Shown here piece after piece: positions 34,057 through 42,999 of a DNA stretch of 64,000 nucleotides. How positions within the stretch are numbered: position 1 is the stretch's first letter; each line of letters starts with the position of its first letter. The stretch comes from Mangrovimicrobium sp033283325 (GTDB lineage: Bacteria; Pseudomonadota; Gammaproteobacteria; Pseudomonadales; Halieaceae), in contig JAWMQO010000002.1 in NCBI GenBank assembly GCA_033283325.1, forward strand, positions 496,001-560,000, read 5' to 3'. The position numbers and the translations under genes were made by a program. Under the pieces are notes generated by a model that ran no database searches, was not told the DNA's origin, and was given only the letters and a program-made list of their open reading frames with translations.

Positions 34057-36566
34057 CGGCTTGGCAGGGCACGACGGGCGAGGGCTGCGAGCGCCAGTAT
34101 GATGAGCGCGAGTGACCCGCCACCCCAGAGCGTGACAGCACCACCGGTAACGGCGATGAGTACGAAGGCGCGGCCCTGTGCTGACAGGGCGTCGCCGTCA
34201 TCGGAAGTGCCGAGGGCGAGGACTTCATTCACGTGCAGGCTCACCGCCTCGCCGACCACCGACTGCTGGAACTGGCAGCTGTAGCTGGCCCCCGGCGCCA
34301 GGGTCTGGGGCAGGCTGCAATTTCCTTTTCCGTTCAGGTCGCCGTACACCGAGTCCGTCAGTGACTCCAGTTCCACGCTGTCACTGGGGGACGTGTTGGT
34401 CACCTCGACAGTGAATGTCACCGGGCCGCCGGGGGGTGGCAGGAAGCTCGGCGCCGCGCGCTTGACCAGGGACAGGCCCGGCGAAGCGTCGAGAATCGCA
34501 ACCCGGGCAGACGCTTTGTCCCGTACCCTGTTGCCGGATCCGTCATCGCCGCTGGCGATCACCGCGTTGACCTCCTCGTCACCGCCCTGCCCGGAAACCA
34601 GCCCGGTAAACCCGCAGGTATGGGGACCGGCGCCAGCGGGAATCAGTATGGGCAGTACGCAGCTTCCCTGCCGATCAAGGTTGCCGAACACGGAATCCAC
34701 CAGCGTATCGACCGTCAGGTCGCGTACCGAGGAGGTGTTGAAAATCTGCAGGGTGAAGTTTACGTCTTCCCCGGGTTCGGTTACCGCGGTGGGACTGGCC
34801 AGTTTCGAGATGCTGATCCCGGCGGTGAGCCCCCCGGCGTCAACGATATACACCGTCGCGCCGTCGGATTCGGATACCGCTTCGCCGTCGTCGTCCGTAC
34901 CGCTCACCGTGACCACGTCGGTTTCGAAATCGCCAACTATTCCCGTCACCAGGGCGTCGAATTGGCACAGGTAGCTGCCGCCCCGGGGAGCGAGGACCTG
35001 GGGAACGGAGCAGTCCCCCTGGCCATTGAGATCGCCGTGCACGCTGTCCACGAGGCTGGTGATGGTGACCTCGTCCACCGCGGATTCGTTCTGCACCGCG
35101 ACGGTGAAGGTGACGAGGCCCGCCGGTGCGATCACCTGCAGGGGGAAGGGGACCTTTTCCACCGCGATCTGCGCATTGCGGTTGGTGACAGTGACCGCTG
35201 CCTGGTCCTCTGCCAGTAGCGCGTTGCCGTTATCGTCGAGCCCGGTCGCGGTCACCGTATCGACGATGACATCCCCCGGGTCGCCGTTCACCAGGGCCTG
35301 GAACTGGCAGAGATAGAAGGGCTGGTCGGGCCGCAAATACTGGGGCACCGAGCAGGAGCCGCGCCCGTCGAGATCGCCGTAGAGATCGTCCACCAGTGTT
35401 TCAAGGGTGACCGGGACCTCGGTTGTGCTGGTGGCCAGCACACTGTAACGGGCGATGCCGCCCGGTTCAGGCAGGGAGCGGGGCAGGGCCACCTTGAACA
35501 GTTCGATATTCCCCTCCCTCTGCGGCGTACCTATGATCCTGACTGTCGCCGAATCGACGCCGGAAACCGGTGTGCCTTCGTTGTCTGTGCCGCCGGCCGT
35601 TACGGTATCCGTGATCGAATCCCCCGCCACGCCGGTCACGGTCTCGGTAAATGAACACTGCCGGGACTGGCCGGGCGCCAGTTTGATTGGCAGGGCGCAG
35701 GTGCCGCGGCCGGCGAGATTGCCGTAGGGGTTATCGGTCAGTGAGGTGATGGTTACCGGGTCGGTGATGCTGGAGGTATTCTGGATGGCCACGTAGTAAG
35801 TGACCTCGGCACTGATCGGCGTGCCCTGCGCGACGAGCACGGCGGGCACCGCGACCTTGACGACCTCGATGGACGGGGGCAGCTCGACGCGAATCGGCAG
35901 GTCGTAGTTGAGATCGGCGATGCATTTGGGTGGGTCAGGGTAAAACTGGGTTTCGTCATCGGGATCGCTGCAGTCCGCCGCGTTACCCTGGTTGCTGTAG
36001 GAGATGACATAGCCGACGTCGATCTGGCCATCGCCGTCGCGGTCCTCACAGAGCAGGTTGTTGCTGCTGATATCCACATAGGTGACATTCGAGGCGCTGA
36101 GATCCCCGCAGCTGTCGCCGTCAAGGACCTCGAAGGGGCCGCTGCCCGAGGTCAGGTCCAGCGGTGGCGGTGGCCCGGTCGGTTCCAGTGACTGGAATGC
36201 GCAGCTGCTGCCGCCGATCGGTTCCTCGCCGTTTTCACCAACAAAGAAGCCGAGGTCGTAGCGCTCATTGGCGCCGCCGCCATCGCCGAAGAAAACGCGA
36301 ATGGTAGCGGAGATTGTTTCACCTTCAGTGCAGGCATCGGGCCCGGCGACCACCTGGGTGCCGGTAGGCTGCAGGTCATTGGCAGTGCAACGGTCGGCGT
36401 CGATATTGCTCGGGCAGGTGGCGCCGTAGGATGGTGTGCCAGTGAGTAAACCCAGGAATACGATTGCTGCGCCTAAGCCTGGAAGCCGGCGCAGTGCCCG
36501 CGCAAAGCCTGTGCTGTCCGAGCGGTCGAATCCCGTCCCCGCGCTTTCAGGTGGCTGTGCTGCCAT
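34053..36566 (-). CDS. Large secreted DUF11-like repeat protein with C-terminal anchor
   Basis: An 837-residue protein. A signal peptide ends near GTPSYG-ATC. A unique N-terminal domain (to about 270) with many Cys and Asp is followed by five Ig-like repeats of about 115 residues. Each has a TFTV..NTS-type strand, a DS.YGDL.G.G.C..P segment and a C.F strand, so each repeat carries two conserved cysteines likely to pair. The C-terminus is GGAVTLWGGGS, a hydrophobic helix, and a basic ending (RRALPSR), like CTERM-type sorting tails. It is probably a cell-surface adhesin or structural protein. It is divergent from selD. Confidence 0.75.
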   Translation of the reverse strand: MAAQPPESAGTGFDRSDSTGFARALRRLPGLGAAIVFLGLLTGTPSYGATCPSNIDADRCTANDLQPTGTQVVAGPDACTEGETISATIRVFFGDGGGANERYDLGFFVGENGEEPIGGSSCAFQSLEPTGPPPPLDLTSGSGPFEVLDGDSCGDLSASNVTYVDISSNNLLCEDRDGDGQIDVGYVISYSNQGNAADCSDPDDETQFYPDPPKCIADLNYDLPIRVELPPSIEVVKVAVPAVLVAQGTPISAEVTYYVAIQNTSSITDPVTITSLTDNPYGNLAGRGTCALPIKLAPGQSRQCSFTETVTGVAGDSITDTVTAGGTDNEGTPVSGVDSATVRIIGTPQREGNIELFKVALPRSLPEPGGIARYSVLATSTTEVPVTLETLVDDLYGDLDGRGSCSVPQYLRPDQPFYLCQFQALVNGDPGDVIVDTVTATGLDDNGNALLAEDQAAVTVTNRNAQIAVEKVPFPLQVIAPAGLVTFTVAVQNESAVDEVTITSLVDSVHGDLNGQGDCSVPQVLAPRGGSYLCQFDALVTGIVGDFETDVVTVSGTDDDGEAVSESDGATVYIVDAGGLTAGISISKLASPTAVTEPGEDVNFTLQIFNTSSVRDLTVDTLVDSVFGNLDRQGSCVLPILIPAGAGPHTCGFTGLVSGQGGDEEVNAVIASGDDGSGNRVRDKASARVAILDASPGLSLVKRAAPSFLPPPGGPVTFTVEVTNTSPSDSVELESLTDSVYGDLNGKGNCSLPQTLAPGASYSCQFQQSVVGEAVSLHVNEVLALGTSDDGDALSAQGRAFVLIAVTGGAVTLWGGGSLALIILALAALARRALPSR

Positions 36567-36731
36567 CGCTTTCTCCGAAAAATTGGGCTGCTCCCAGCCA
36601 CCGGACTGATCCGGGTGAATGTCAGAGCCTGTTAGGGGCGGCGAACTCCCGGTGAATACACCAGGGGCAGTCCATGCGGCGGCATACTTTGATGCTAAAC
36701 TGGCGGCGGAAAGTCATCGCTCCAGTCCACT

Positions 36732-37772
36732 ATGATAGAACAAATCAAGCTTACCGAATTCAGCCACGGCGCCGGCTGCGGCTGCAAGATCGCCCCGGCG
36801 GTACTCGAACAGATCCTCGCCGGCTCGAAGGTCGAGTTCAGCGACCCGGCCCTGCTGGTGGGCAACGCCACCAAGGACGACGCCGCGGCCTACGATCTCG
36901 GCAACGGCGAGGTGATCCTCAGCACCACCGATTTCTTCATGCCCATCGCCGACGACGCCTACGATTTCGGCCGCATCGCCGCCGCCAATGCGATCAGCGA
37001 CATCTACGCCATGGGCGGCAGGCCGATGATGGCCATCGCCATCCTCGGCTGGCCGATCAATCAGCTGCCGGCAGAGCTGGCGGGCAGGGTGATCGAAGGC
37101 GGCCGCGCGATCTGCGCCGAGGCGGGCATCGCCCTCGCCGGTGGCCACAGCATCGATTCACCCGAGCCCATATTCGGCCTCGCCGTGAGCGGCCGGGTGC
37201 GCCGCGAACACCTGCGCCGCAATGCTTCCGCCCGGGCGGGGGACAGGCTCTACCTCACCAAGCCCCTCGGTATCGGCATCCTGAGCACGGCGCAAAAGCA
37301 GAAACTGCTGCGCCCGGAGCACGAGCACCTGGCCCGCGACTGGATGTGCCGCCTCAACTCGGTGGGCGCCGAACTCTCGCCGCTGGCCGGCCTCAGCGCC
37401 ATGACTGACGTCACCGGCTTCGGCCTCCTCGGCCACCTGCTGGAACTCTGCGAGGGCTCCGGCCTCGGCGCCCGCCTGGACTTCGCCGCCATTCCCCTGC
37501 TCGAACCCGTCCGCGACTACCTCACCGCCGGCGCCATTCCCGGCGGCACCGGCCGCAACTTCGCCAGCTACGGCGAGCGCGCCGGAGTACTCAGCGAGGA
37601 GCAGCGCCACCTGCTCTGCGACCCCCAGACCAGCGGCGGTCTCCTGCTGGCCGTCCAGCCCGAGGCCTGTAGCGAGGTAGAGCAGATCCTCGCCGCCTCA
37701 GGTTGCCCGGTACACTGCATCGGCGAAATGCAGCCCACCAGCAGCGACATCCTGGTGGAGATCGCCGGGTGA
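36732..37772 (+). CDS. selD: Selenide, water dikinase
   Basis: Makes selenophosphate from selenide and ATP. The 346-residue protein has the N-terminal HGAGCGCK motif with catalytic Cys16 and Lys19, so it is the cysteine rather than the selenocysteine form, then the glycine-rich PurM-like core (TTDFFMPIADD, GGHSIDSPEP, DVTGFGLLGH, DPQTSGGLL). The stop overlaps the GTG start of selU. No selA/selB is visible nearby, so in this window selenophosphate is tied only to tRNA selenation. Confidence 0.96.
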   Translation: MIEQIKLTEFSHGAGCGCKIAPAVLEQILAGSKVEFSDPALLVGNATKDDAAAYDLGNGEVILSTTDFFMPIADDAYDFGRIAAANAISDIYAMGGRPMMAIAILGWPINQLPAELAGRVIEGGRAICAEAGIALAGGHSIDSPEPIFGLAVSGRVRREHLRRNASARAGDRLYLTKPLGIGILSTAQKQKLLRPEHEHLARDWMCRLNSVGAELSPLAGLSAMTDVTGFGLLGHLLELCEGSGLGARLDFAAIPLLEPVRDYLTAGAIPGGTGRNFASYGERAGVLSEEQRHLLCDPQTSGGLLLAVQPEACSEVEQILAASGCPVHCIGEMQPTSSDILVEIAG

Positions 37773-38863
37773 GTGACACCGCCGACTACGCGGGCCTGTT
37801 TCTCGCAGACGTGCCGATGATGGACACGCGCGCGCCGGTGGAATTTGCAAAAGGCAGTTTCCCCGGCGCCGAGAACCACCCCCTGATGGTCGACGAGGAG
37901 CGCGCCGCCGTCGGCACCTGTTACAAGGAAAAAGGCCAGGCCGCCGCCATCGAACTCGGCCACCAACTCGTCAGCGGAGACGTAAAAGAAGCACGCGTCC
38001 ACGACTGGCTCGACTTCGCCCGCCGCAATCCCGGAGGCTACCTCTTCTGCTTCCGCGGCGGACTGCGCTCGCAAATCTGCCAGCAGTGGATGCACGAGGC
38101 CGGCTGCGACTACCCGAGAATCCAGGGCGGCTACAAAGCCATGCGCCGCTTCCTCCTGGAAACCACCGAAACCGAATGCGAGCGCCGCAAACTCGTGGTC
38201 CTCGCCGGCCACACCGGCTCCGCCAAAACCGAAGTCCTGCAGCACCTCCCCAACAGCATCGACCTCGAAGGCCTCGCCCACCACCGCGGCAGCGCCTTCG
38301 GCAAACGCCCCGGAGGCCAGCCGCCGCAAATCAGCTTCGAAAACGCCATCGGCGTCGCCCTGCTAAAGCAGGCCCACAATATCCCTGGCAACACCACCGT
38401 CGTCGAAGACGAAAGCCACCTCATCGGCCGCCTTAACCTGCCTGAACCGCTGCGCGACGCCATGGCCCAGGCGCCAGTCGTCCTCGTCGAGCGAACACTG
38501 CAGCAACGCGTGGAACACACTTTCGAAAACTACATCCTCGACGCCCTGCGCGAACGCCAGGACTACTTCGGCGAAGAAGCCGGCTTCCAAGAATTCGCCG
38601 CCTACCTGCGCGACTCTCTCCACAACATCCGCCGCCGTCTCGGCGGAGCCCGCTACGCGGAGATGGCGACAGTGCTGGATACTGCACTGGATGCACACGC
38701 ACGGGGGGATGCGGAGGGGCACCTGACCTGGATCGAAACCCTGCTGCAGCACTACTACGACCCGATGTACGAATACCAGATCGCGAAAAAACGCGAGAGG
38801 GTGGTTTTCGCTGGTGACTCTGACGCAGTGATTCAATATCTGGCAGAAATCGATGCGGGTTGA
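37769..38863 (+). CDS. selU: tRNA 2-selenouridine synthase
   Basis: Converts 2-thiouridine to 2-selenouridine at the tRNA wobble base via geranylation, using selenophosphate (also called mnmH or ybbB). The start is GTG 37769, overlapping the selD stop. The 364-residue protein has an N-terminal rhodanese domain with the catalytic cysteine in FCFRGGLRS and a P-loop domain with GHTGSAKTEVL. The order selD-selU is a common selenium-tRNA unit. It is followed by a 58-nt-core palindromic element. Confidence 0.95.
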   Translation: MSDTADYAGLFLADVPMMDTRAPVEFAKGSFPGAENHPLMVDEERAAVGTCYKEKGQAAAIELGHQLVSGDVKEARVHDWLDFARRNPGGYLFCFRGGLRSQICQQWMHEAGCDYPRIQGGYKAMRRFLLETTETECERRKLVVLAGHTGSAKTEVLQHLPNSIDLEGLAHHRGSAFGKRPGGQPPQISFENAIGVALLKQAHNIPGNTTVVEDESHLIGRLNLPEPLRDAMAQAPVVLVERTLQQRVEHTFENYILDALRERQDYFGEEAGFQEFAAYLRDSLHNIRRRLGGARYAEMATVLDTALDAHARGDAEGHLTWIETLLQHYYDPMYEYQIAKKRERVVFAGDSDAVIQYLAEIDAG

Positions 38864-38877
38864 ATTCGAAGTGCGAG

Positions 38878-38997
38878 GCGTAATCGAAGGCAACTTGCTG
38901 GTGGGGACCGTGAGGCGACAGGACGTCGCCGACCGAGCCTGTACATGGATGTACGCTTTTTGGCGTGTCCCCACCAGCAAGTTGCCTTTGATTGCGC
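38878..38997. repeat. 58-nt-core palindromic element, copy C
   Basis: The core 38909-38966 is identical to copy B (13420-13477) at all 58 positions and is the reverse complement of copy A. The arms 38878-38908 and 38967-38997 pair at 29 of 31 positions and are unrelated to those of the other copies. It fills most of the 178-bp gap between selU and the PhnD-like gene. No T-run follows either arm. Confidence 0.93.
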
Positions 38998-39041
38998 CGT
39001 CCCCGAACAGGGCTCACTCCTAAAAACCAAAGGAAAAAACA

Positions 39042-39893
39042 ATGAAGAAATGGATCGCCCTGCTTAGTCTCACGCTATTCGCAGGCACTGCGACAGCACA
39101 GACCTTCACCTTCACCGCCATCCCCGACGAAGACGAATCCCGCCTCGTACAACGCTTCAGCAAAGTCGCCGACTACCTGGAAACACGCCTGGGAGTAGAC
39201 GTAGAGTACATCCCGGTAAAATCCTACCCCGCCGCCATCACCGCCTTCCGCCTCGGCCAGGTCCAGCTCGCCTGGTTCGGCGGCCTCTCCGGCGTACAGG
39301 CCCGCAGGCTAGTCCCCGGCGCCGAGGCTATCGCCCAGGGCTACGAAGACCAGTACTTCAAAAGCTACATCGTCGCCCACCACAGCACCGGCCTGGAAAA
39401 AAGCGATGAGCTCAATCCGGCAATCCAAGGCAAGACATTCACCTTCGGCGCCAAAGGGTCCACCTCCGGGCGCCTTATGCCCGAGTACTATTTGCGGGAG
39501 CATTTTGGCAAAGCGCCGGACGAACTGTTCCCGCGAGTGGGCTTCTCCGGCGACCACAGCATGACCATCGCCCAGGTACAGGCCGGCGTCTACCAACTCG
39601 GGGTGGTGAACTACCTGGTATGGGAGAACGAAGTCGCCGCCGGCAAGGTCGACCCCGCAAAGATCAGCGTAATCTGGGAAACCCCGAACTACCCCGACTA
39701 CCAGTGGACCCTGCGCGGCGATGTCGACACCACATTCGGCGAAGGCTTTGCCGCCAGGGTGCGCGCAGCACTGCTGGAGATGGACGACCCGGAACTGCTC
39801 GGCGCCTTCCCGCGCGAATCCTTCGTCCCCGCATCCAACGCGGACTACGCCCCGATAGAAGAAGTCGCCCAGTCCCTCGACCTGCTGCAATGA
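39042..39893 (+). CDS. PhnD-like ABC transporter substrate-binding protein, putative selenium oxyanion type
   Basis: A 283-residue periplasmic binding protein. A signal peptide (LFAGTATA-QT) is followed by a PhnD-type fold (TFTAIPDEDESRL, FRLGQVQLAWFGGLSG, TFTFGAKGSTSGRLMP). It sits immediately downstream of selD-selU, and this family and neighbourhood are annotated elsewhere as a putative selenate/selenite importer. The substrate is therefore inferred from context, with phosphonate the alternative; no phosphonate-degradation genes are seen. It is coupled to the next gene by an ATGA overlap. Confidence 0.8.
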   Translation: MKKWIALLSLTLFAGTATAQTFTFTAIPDEDESRLVQRFSKVADYLETRLGVDVEYIPVKSYPAAITAFRLGQVQLAWFGGLSGVQARRLVPGAEAIAQGYEDQYFKSYIVAHHSTGLEKSDELNPAIQGKTFTFGAKGSTSGRLMPEYYLREHFGKAPDELFPRVGFSGDHSMTIAQVQAGVYQLGVVNYLVWENEVAAGKVDPAKISVIWETPNYPDYQWTLRGDVDTTFGEGFAARVRAALLEMDDPELLGAFPRESFVPASNADYAPIEEVAQSLDLLQ

Positions 39894-40552
39894 GCCAGCT
39901 CGTCGCCCTGCAGGGATTCACGCTGGAGCGCGACGGCCATACCCTGCTGCGCGGCATCGATCTCGCGATCAACCGGGGCGAGAAGGTCGCCCTGGTCGGG
40001 GTCAGTGGCGCGGGCAAGTCCTCGCTGCTGCTGGAGCTGTACCAGCGTATGCGTGGGAGTGCCGCACTCTGCCCACAGCAGCTCGGCCTGGTCGATCCCC
40101 TCTCCGCCTACCACAACATCTACATGGGTCGGCTTGAACAACGCTCCTTCATTGCCAACCTCCTGAACCTGGCACTGCCACTGCCTGGGCCGCGGCGGGA
40201 AGTCGCCGCGCTGGCGGGGGACTTCGGTATCGAGGGATTGCTGCGGCGGCGGGTGGCCACACTCTCTGGCGGCGAACGCCAGCGGGTCGCCCTGGCCCGG
40301 GCCACGTATCGCCAACAGGAGGCATTCCTCGGTGACGAACCGGTTTCCAGCCTGGACCCGGAACAGGGGCGACAATTGCTGGCGCGCATTTGCGCAAGCC
40401 ACGAAACCGTGGTCGCCGCCCTGCACAGCCCGGAGCAGGCCCTGCACAATTTCCAGCGGGTGATCGCACTGCGTGCCGGTGAGGTGGCTTTCGACGGGCC
40501 GGCGGAGCGGCTTTCGCTGGAGTGGCTCAACGACTTCTATCGCGGTGCCTAG
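39890..40552 (+). CDS. ABC transporter ATP-binding protein (selenium-linked)
   Basis: A 220-residue ATPase with Walker A GVSGAGKSSLL, a Q-loop, signature LSGGERQRVALARA and Walker B FLGDEPVSSLDP, then the H-loop in ALHSPEQAL. It energises the adjacent permease. Its start overlaps the binding-protein stop (ATGA) and its stop overlaps the permease start, so all three are one operon. It resembles PhnC-type ATPases. Confidence 0.9.
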   Translation: MSQLVALQGFTLERDGHTLLRGIDLAINRGEKVALVGVSGAGKSSLLLELYQRMRGSAALCPQQLGLVDPLSAYHNIYMGRLEQRSFIANLLNLALPLPGPRREVAALAGDFGIEGLLRRRVATLSGGERQRVALARATYRQQEAFLGDEPVSSLDPEQGRQLLARICASHETVVAALHSPEQALHNFQRVIALRAGEVAFDGPAERLSLEWLNDFYRGA

Positions 40553-42047
40553 CGTGCTGCGCCGTGTCGCCGGCTGGCGCCGCCGGAACCCGGAAGCGGG
40601 CGCTGCCCTTGTTTTCCTGCTCCTGGCGCTACTGGCCCTGCCCTTCCTGGACCTGCAGATCTACGCCGTCGAGCCCTGGCAGGAACTCGGCCGCATCGGC
40701 CGCGGCCTGATTACACCGCGCTGGGACGATTGGCCGGTGCTCGGCCAGGCCCTCGTGCATACGGTGGCTTTTGCCCTCTGTGCGGTGGTGATCGCCGTCG
40801 TCGCCGGTGGCTGCCTTTCACTGGTCTATGCATGGTGGCCGGTGCGTGCGCTCTGCGCAGCGGTGCGCGGCGTGCACGAAATTTTCTGGGGGCTGATCTT
40901 CATGCAGTTCTTTGGCCTTTCCGCGCTCACCGGTGTACTGGCGATAGCACTGCCCTATAGCGGCATCTTCGCCCGGGTGTTCGCGGATATCTTTGCAGAG
41001 CAATCCCCCTTGCCGCGCGCCACCCTCGCGCCGGGCCGCCTGTCATTGAGCCAGTGGTGTTACACGACACTGGCCCAGTCCTGGTGGTCCCTCTGCGCCT
41101 ATGTGCGCTACCGATTCGAATGTGCCCTGCGGGCCAGCACCATCCTCGGCTTTATCGGCCTGCCCACACTGGGTTTCCACTTCGAGACCGCCTTCCGGCA
41201 GGGGCAGTACGCCGAGGCGGCCTGCCTTCTCTGGGTCTTCCTGCTGATGATCGCCAGCCTGCGCTGGTGGCTGCACTGGCGCCTGCTGCCTATCTACTGC
41301 CTTGCCGCATTTTTCCTGCTGCCGGACTCACCGCCGGTGGCGGGCGGCTTTGTCTGGGAGTTTCTCAGCCGGGATATCTGGCCCGCCTCTCTGGTAGGCG
41401 GTGACTTGCCAGCTGCATTGCGGTGGTATGGAAGTGAACTCTGGTCGGTCGCCCTGCCGGCGGCACTCTACACAGTAGGCCTGTCGCTCGTCGCCCTGGC
41501 GCTCAGCGGCCTGCTGGTGCTGCTGGGCTTCCCGCTGGCCACCCGGCCCTGCGCAGGGCGCGGCGCGCTGCTTGGCCACGGCCTGCTGGTCTTCCTGCGG
41601 GCAACCCCTGAAATGATGCTGGCCTTCGTCTTCCTCTTGCTCTTCGGCCCTTCCGCCCTGCCGGCGATCCTCGCCCTGGCCCTGCACAATGGCGGCCTGA
41701 TCGCCTACCTCACCGCCCGCGACGCCGACCGCCTGCCCCTGCGCCCCGATGCCCCCGCCGGGGCCAACCTCTGGGCCTACGAGATGGTGCCGCGCCTGTT
41801 CCCGCGCATCAGCGCACTGCTGCTCTACCGCTGGGAAGTGATCATGCGCGAGAGCGCCATGCTCGGCATCCTCGGCGTGGCCACCCTCGGTTTCTATGTC
41901 GATTCCGCTTTCGCCGAATTCCGCATGGACAAGGCCCTGCTGCTGATCGCCGTCAGCGTGCTGCTGAACATCGCCGTGGAATTCCTCAGTCAGCGTATCA
42001 ACACAAGCCTGCGCCACGAGACGCAACTGGCCAGCCAGGTACGCTGA
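40545..42047 (+). CDS. ABC permease, fused double-domain (selenium-linked)
   Basis: About 500 residues from GTG 40545 (GTG 40554 is an alternative). Two BPD_transp_1 permease units are fused in one chain. The EAA-like loops are around RASTILGFIGLPTLGF in the first half and RESAMLGILGVATLGFY in the second; their similarity shows an internal duplication. About 12 membrane helices are predicted. PhnE-type permeases are usually single-domain, so the fusion is a distinguishing feature of this transporter. Confidence 0.87.
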   Translation: MPSVLRRVAGWRRRNPEAGAALVFLLLALLALPFLDLQIYAVEPWQELGRIGRGLITPRWDDWPVLGQALVHTVAFALCAVVIAVVAGGCLSLVYAWWPVRALCAAVRGVHEIFWGLIFMQFFGLSALTGVLAIALPYSGIFARVFADIFAEQSPLPRATLAPGRLSLSQWCYTTLAQSWWSLCAYVRYRFECALRASTILGFIGLPTLGFHFETAFRQGQYAEAACLLWVFLLMIASLRWWLHWRLLPIYCLAAFFLLPDSPPVAGGFVWEFLSRDIWPASLVGGDLPAALRWYGSELWSVALPAALYTVGLSLVALALSGLLVLLGFPLATRPCAGRGALLGHGLLVFLRATPEMMLAFVFLLLFGPSALPAILALALHNGGLIAYLTARDADRLPLRPDAPAGANLWAYEMVPRLFPRISALLLYRWEVIMRESAMLGILGVATLGFYVDSAFAEFRMDKALLLIAVSVLLNIAVEFLSQRINTSLRHETQLASQVR

Positions 42048-42094
42048 GCCCCCAGCCAGCAGCGAAGCCCCCGGCTCCACTTGATAAATGCCCT

Positions 42095-42120
42095 TGTAGG
42101 AGCGCGCTCCGCGAGGGATC
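42095..42120. repeat. Single REP sequence
   Basis: TGTAGGAGCGCGCTCCGCGA is of the same class as the REP units at 17301, 32042 and 47023. It sits in the 117-bp gap between the permease and the thioesterase-like gene. Confidence 0.7.
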
Positions 42121-42164
42121 ATCCGCCCACAGCCATCACCGCAGCAATGAAGTGGCCCCAATCC

Positions 42165-42980
42165 ATGCCCGCAACTACCCATAACTTCGACCAGGCTATC
42201 AAGCTCGCAACCACCAGCGATGGCCGCTACACCGGCCAGGCCCTGCCCGCCTACACCAACCTCGTGGGCCCCTTCGGCGGCGTCACCGCTGCGACCCTGC
42301 TCAACGCGGCCTGCCTGCACGCGGAGGTGCTCGGTGAACCGGTATCGCTGACGGTGAACTTTGCCGCGCCGATCACCGATGCGCCTTTCGAGGTCATCGC
42401 CCGGCCCGCACGGACCAACCGCTCCACCCAGCACTGGATCGTGGAAATCCACCAGGACAGCGCCGTGGTCGCCACCGCTACCGCGGTCTTTGCCCGTCGC
42501 CGGGATACCTGGTCCTCACTGGAAATCACGCCCCCAACGGCGCCACCGGCGGCAGAAGTCGCTGTAGTCGACCTGCCCGCGGGCTTCCCCGCCTGGCTGG
42601 ACAACTACGAGATGCGCCTGGTGGAAGGCGGGGTGGATTTCTCCGGCAAGCAGGAGGAGGGCGGTTCGGTGACCACCCTGTGGATGCGCGACGCGCCGCC
42701 GCGGCCGCTTGACCATCTCTCCCTCGCCGCGCTCTGCGACGCCTTCCTGCCGCGTATTTTCGTGCGCCGCCAGAGCTTCGTGCCCATCGGCACCGTGACC
42801 ATGACGGCGTATTTCCACGCCGACAGCGCCCTGCTCGCCGGGCAGGGCACGGAACCGCTGCTGGCGACGGCGCGCGCCTCGCGCTTCCACGACGGTTATT
42901 TCGACCAGACCGCAGAGATCTGGGGCGCCAATGGCGAACTGCTGGCGACGACCCATCAATTGGTTTACTACCGCGAATAA
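42165..42980 (+). CDS. Acyl-CoA thioesterase-like double-hotdog protein
   Basis: A 271-residue protein from ATG 42165 (ATG 42147 is also possible). The two halves each resemble a hotdog fold. The N-terminal half contains YTNLVGPFGGVTAATLL, and the C-terminal half contains the DHLSLAALCDAFLPRIF helix and a final ATTHQLVYYRE strand, as in TesB/TE-II-like proteins. It likely hydrolyses a medium or long acyl-CoA. The substrate is unknown and no operon partner is obvious. Confidence 0.75.
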   Translation: MPATTHNFDQAIKLATTSDGRYTGQALPAYTNLVGPFGGVTAATLLNAACLHAEVLGEPVSLTVNFAAPITDAPFEVIARPARTNRSTQHWIVEIHQDSAVVATATAVFARRRDTWSSLEITPPTAPPAAEVAVVDLPAGFPAWLDNYEMRLVEGGVDFSGKQEEGGSVTTLWMRDAPPRPLDHLSLAALCDAFLPRIFVRRQSFVPIGTVTMTAYFHADSALLAGQGTEPLLATARASRFHDGYFDQTAEIWGANGELLATTHQLVYYRE

Positions 42981-42999
42981 ACAGGGACAACAGACAGCA

